This document shows positions 22,073-22,678 of a DNA stretch of 22,678 nt, one piece after another. Made by a program: the position numbers and the translations under genes. A model generated the notes under the pieces. It was not told where the DNA came from. It searched no databases and saw nothing but the letters and a program-made list of their open reading frames with translations. Position 1 is the first letter of the stretch; each line of letters starts with the position of its first letter. Origin of the DNA: SIG578 sp045655125 (lineage in GTDB: Bacteria; Bacillota; Clostridia; Oscillospirales; Ruminococcaceae); contig JAZOOR010000052.1 in assembly GCA_045655125.1 (NCBI GenBank), positions 1 to 22,678 of the forward strand, read 5' to 3'.

Positions 22073-22118
22073 ATTTGTGCTTTTATTTGTTATTGCCTTT
22101 GTGATGGACGACAGGGCT

Positions 22119-22337
22119 CTATTTGGAGCGCCATGTAATGCGTCCTTTTGAAAGATCATAGGGCGACATTTCAACGGTCACCTTGTCACCGGGAAGAATA
22201 CGGATATAATTCATACGCAGCTTTCCCGAAATGTGGGCAAGGATTTTGTGGCCGTTGGGGAGCTCGACCTGAAACATTGCATTGGGCAGCGCTTCAAGAA
22301 CGGTTCCTTCAATTTCGATTACATCTTCCTTTGACAA
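22119..22337 (-). CDS. infA: Translation initiation factor IF-1, TTG start
   Basis: 72 residues, the standard length: SKEDVIEIEGTVLEALPNAM, FQVELPNGHKILAHISGKLR, MNYIRILPGDKVTVEMSPYD, then LSKGRITWRSK. It is a one-domain OB-fold protein that binds the ribosomal A site and helps IF-2 and IF-3 during initiation. The start codon is TTG (22335-22337), 8 bases after a perfect AGGAGG (22346-22351); no in-frame ATG is near the expected N-terminus, so the assignment is firm. It lies 194 bases after map and 79 before rpmJ. Confidence 0.97.
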   Translation of the reverse strand: MSKEDVIEIEGTVLEALPNAMFQVELPNGHKILAHISGKLRMNYIRILPGDKVTVEMSPYDLSKGRITWRSK

Positions 22338-22531
22338 ATTGATAACCTCCTCGCAAAGGCTTGCGGGCTTTATGCCCTGTGTATATCCTTTTAAGACAGA
22401 CGGCGCAAAACAGTAAGGTCAGCCGCTTCCCACTGAGAGAGGGAAGAACCCGCGCGCCTTGCTCCTCCTGCCGAAAAAAGCTTTTCGTTTTCTGCCCGCC
22501 TTTGAGCAGACAACTTATCTCTAAGCAAAGA
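22338..22531 (-). other. 194-base gap between map and infA
   Basis: No convincing gene. A short frame of about 45 codons from a TTG near the map stop has no ribosome site or family likeness. Just before infA lie two small hairpins, GGGC-ATAAA-GCCC and CGCAA-GCCT-TTGCG, the second touching the infA ribosome site; further upstream CGAAAA pairs with TTTTCG. No promoter was clear. Some Clostridia carry a KOW-domain protein gene at this place; it is not seen here. Confidence 0.5.
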
Positions 22532-22678
22532 CTAAATCTTTGTGAGAACCTCAGCACCGTTTTCGGTGACTGCTATTGTGTTCTCAAAATGAGCAGAAAT
22601 GCTTCCGCTTCTGGTCACAACAGTCCATCCGTCACTTAGCATACGAACTTCATGACCTTTTAAATTAATCATTGGCTC
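22532..22678 (-). CDS. map: Methionine aminopeptidase type I, C-terminal fragment (cut by window edge)
   Basis: The last 48 codons are present, beginning EPMINLKGHEVRMLSDGWTV, then VTRSGSISAHFENTIAVTEN, and ending GAEVLTKI. EPM and FENT carry two of the glutamate ligands of the dinuclear metal site (known for the family). The enzyme removes the initiator methionine from new proteins. Its place before infA matches the secY-adk-map-infA order of Bacillota. The N-terminal part with the other metal ligands is outside the window. Confidence 0.95.
   Translation of the reverse strand, partial: EPMINLKGHEVRMLSDGWTVVTRSGSISAHFENTIAVTENGAEVLTKI

Noticed and set aside
22309..22557. An 82-codon frame spanning the map-infA gap
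   Set aside because: It overlaps infA in another frame, has no good ribosome site and does not look like the KOW-domain protein sometimes found at this place.
1..22678. Search for mobile elements, CRISPR arrays, tRNA or rRNA genes, toxin-antitoxin or phage defence genes
   Set aside because: None recognised. The window is nearly fully packed with core metabolic and ribosomal genes on one strand, and I found no candidate for an entirely new multi-gene system.

Overview
The window is a stretch of a Clostridia-type (Bacillota) chromosome in which every supportable gene lies on the minus strand, so transcription runs from the right end to the left. This placement rests on the late S10/spc/alpha ribosomal order (map-infA-rpmJ-rpsM-rpsK-rpsD-rpoA-rplQ), a complete clostridial-order Rnf complex (rnfCDGEAB), a GlgC/GlgD pair, a YolD-like protein beside a Y-family polymerase, and strong AGGAGG-type ribosome binding sites. 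An uncultured gut-type Clostridia is plausible; genus cannot be told.

In transcription order there are four units. (1) 22678-18974: the end of map, then infA (TTG start), rpmJ, rpsM, rpsK, rpsD, rpoA and rplQ, closed by a hairpin at 18923-18958. Two internal hairpins, without U-tracts, flank rpoA. (2) 18761-13146: rnfC-D-G-E-A-B plus a YjjG-like HAD phosphatase. It starts from a promoter at 18859-18887 with a Rex-like inverted repeat in the leader and ends at a strong terminator (13090-13123). (3) 12849-3193: glgC-glgD-glgA-glgP-GH13 amylase, followed almost without gaps by a Y-family DNA polymerase and a YolD-like protein, closed by a terminator at 3155-3200. An AT-rich 296-base leader region holds a 23-base inverted repeat and a 14-base direct repeat. 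(4) 3092-1: a nucleoside salvage operon deoC-deoD-deoB-cdd-pdp (the last cut by the window edge), with a good extended -10 promoter at 3117-3144.

Functionally, unit 1 makes translation and transcription core parts. Unit 2 couples ferredoxin oxidation to NAD+ reduction and ion pumping. Unit 3 makes and degrades glycogen and carries a mutagenic or translesion repair pair at its end. Unit 4 converts nucleosides to bases and deoxyribose phosphate, then to glyceraldehyde-3-phosphate and acetaldehyde.

I saw no mobile element, CRISPR array, tRNA, rRNA or phage gene, and no clear new multi-gene system. Most of the window is well-known core metabolism. The parts worth a second look are regulatory (rnf and glg leaders, the infA start) or small protein oddities (a cysteine-rich tail on RnfE, a repair pair attached to the glycogen operon).
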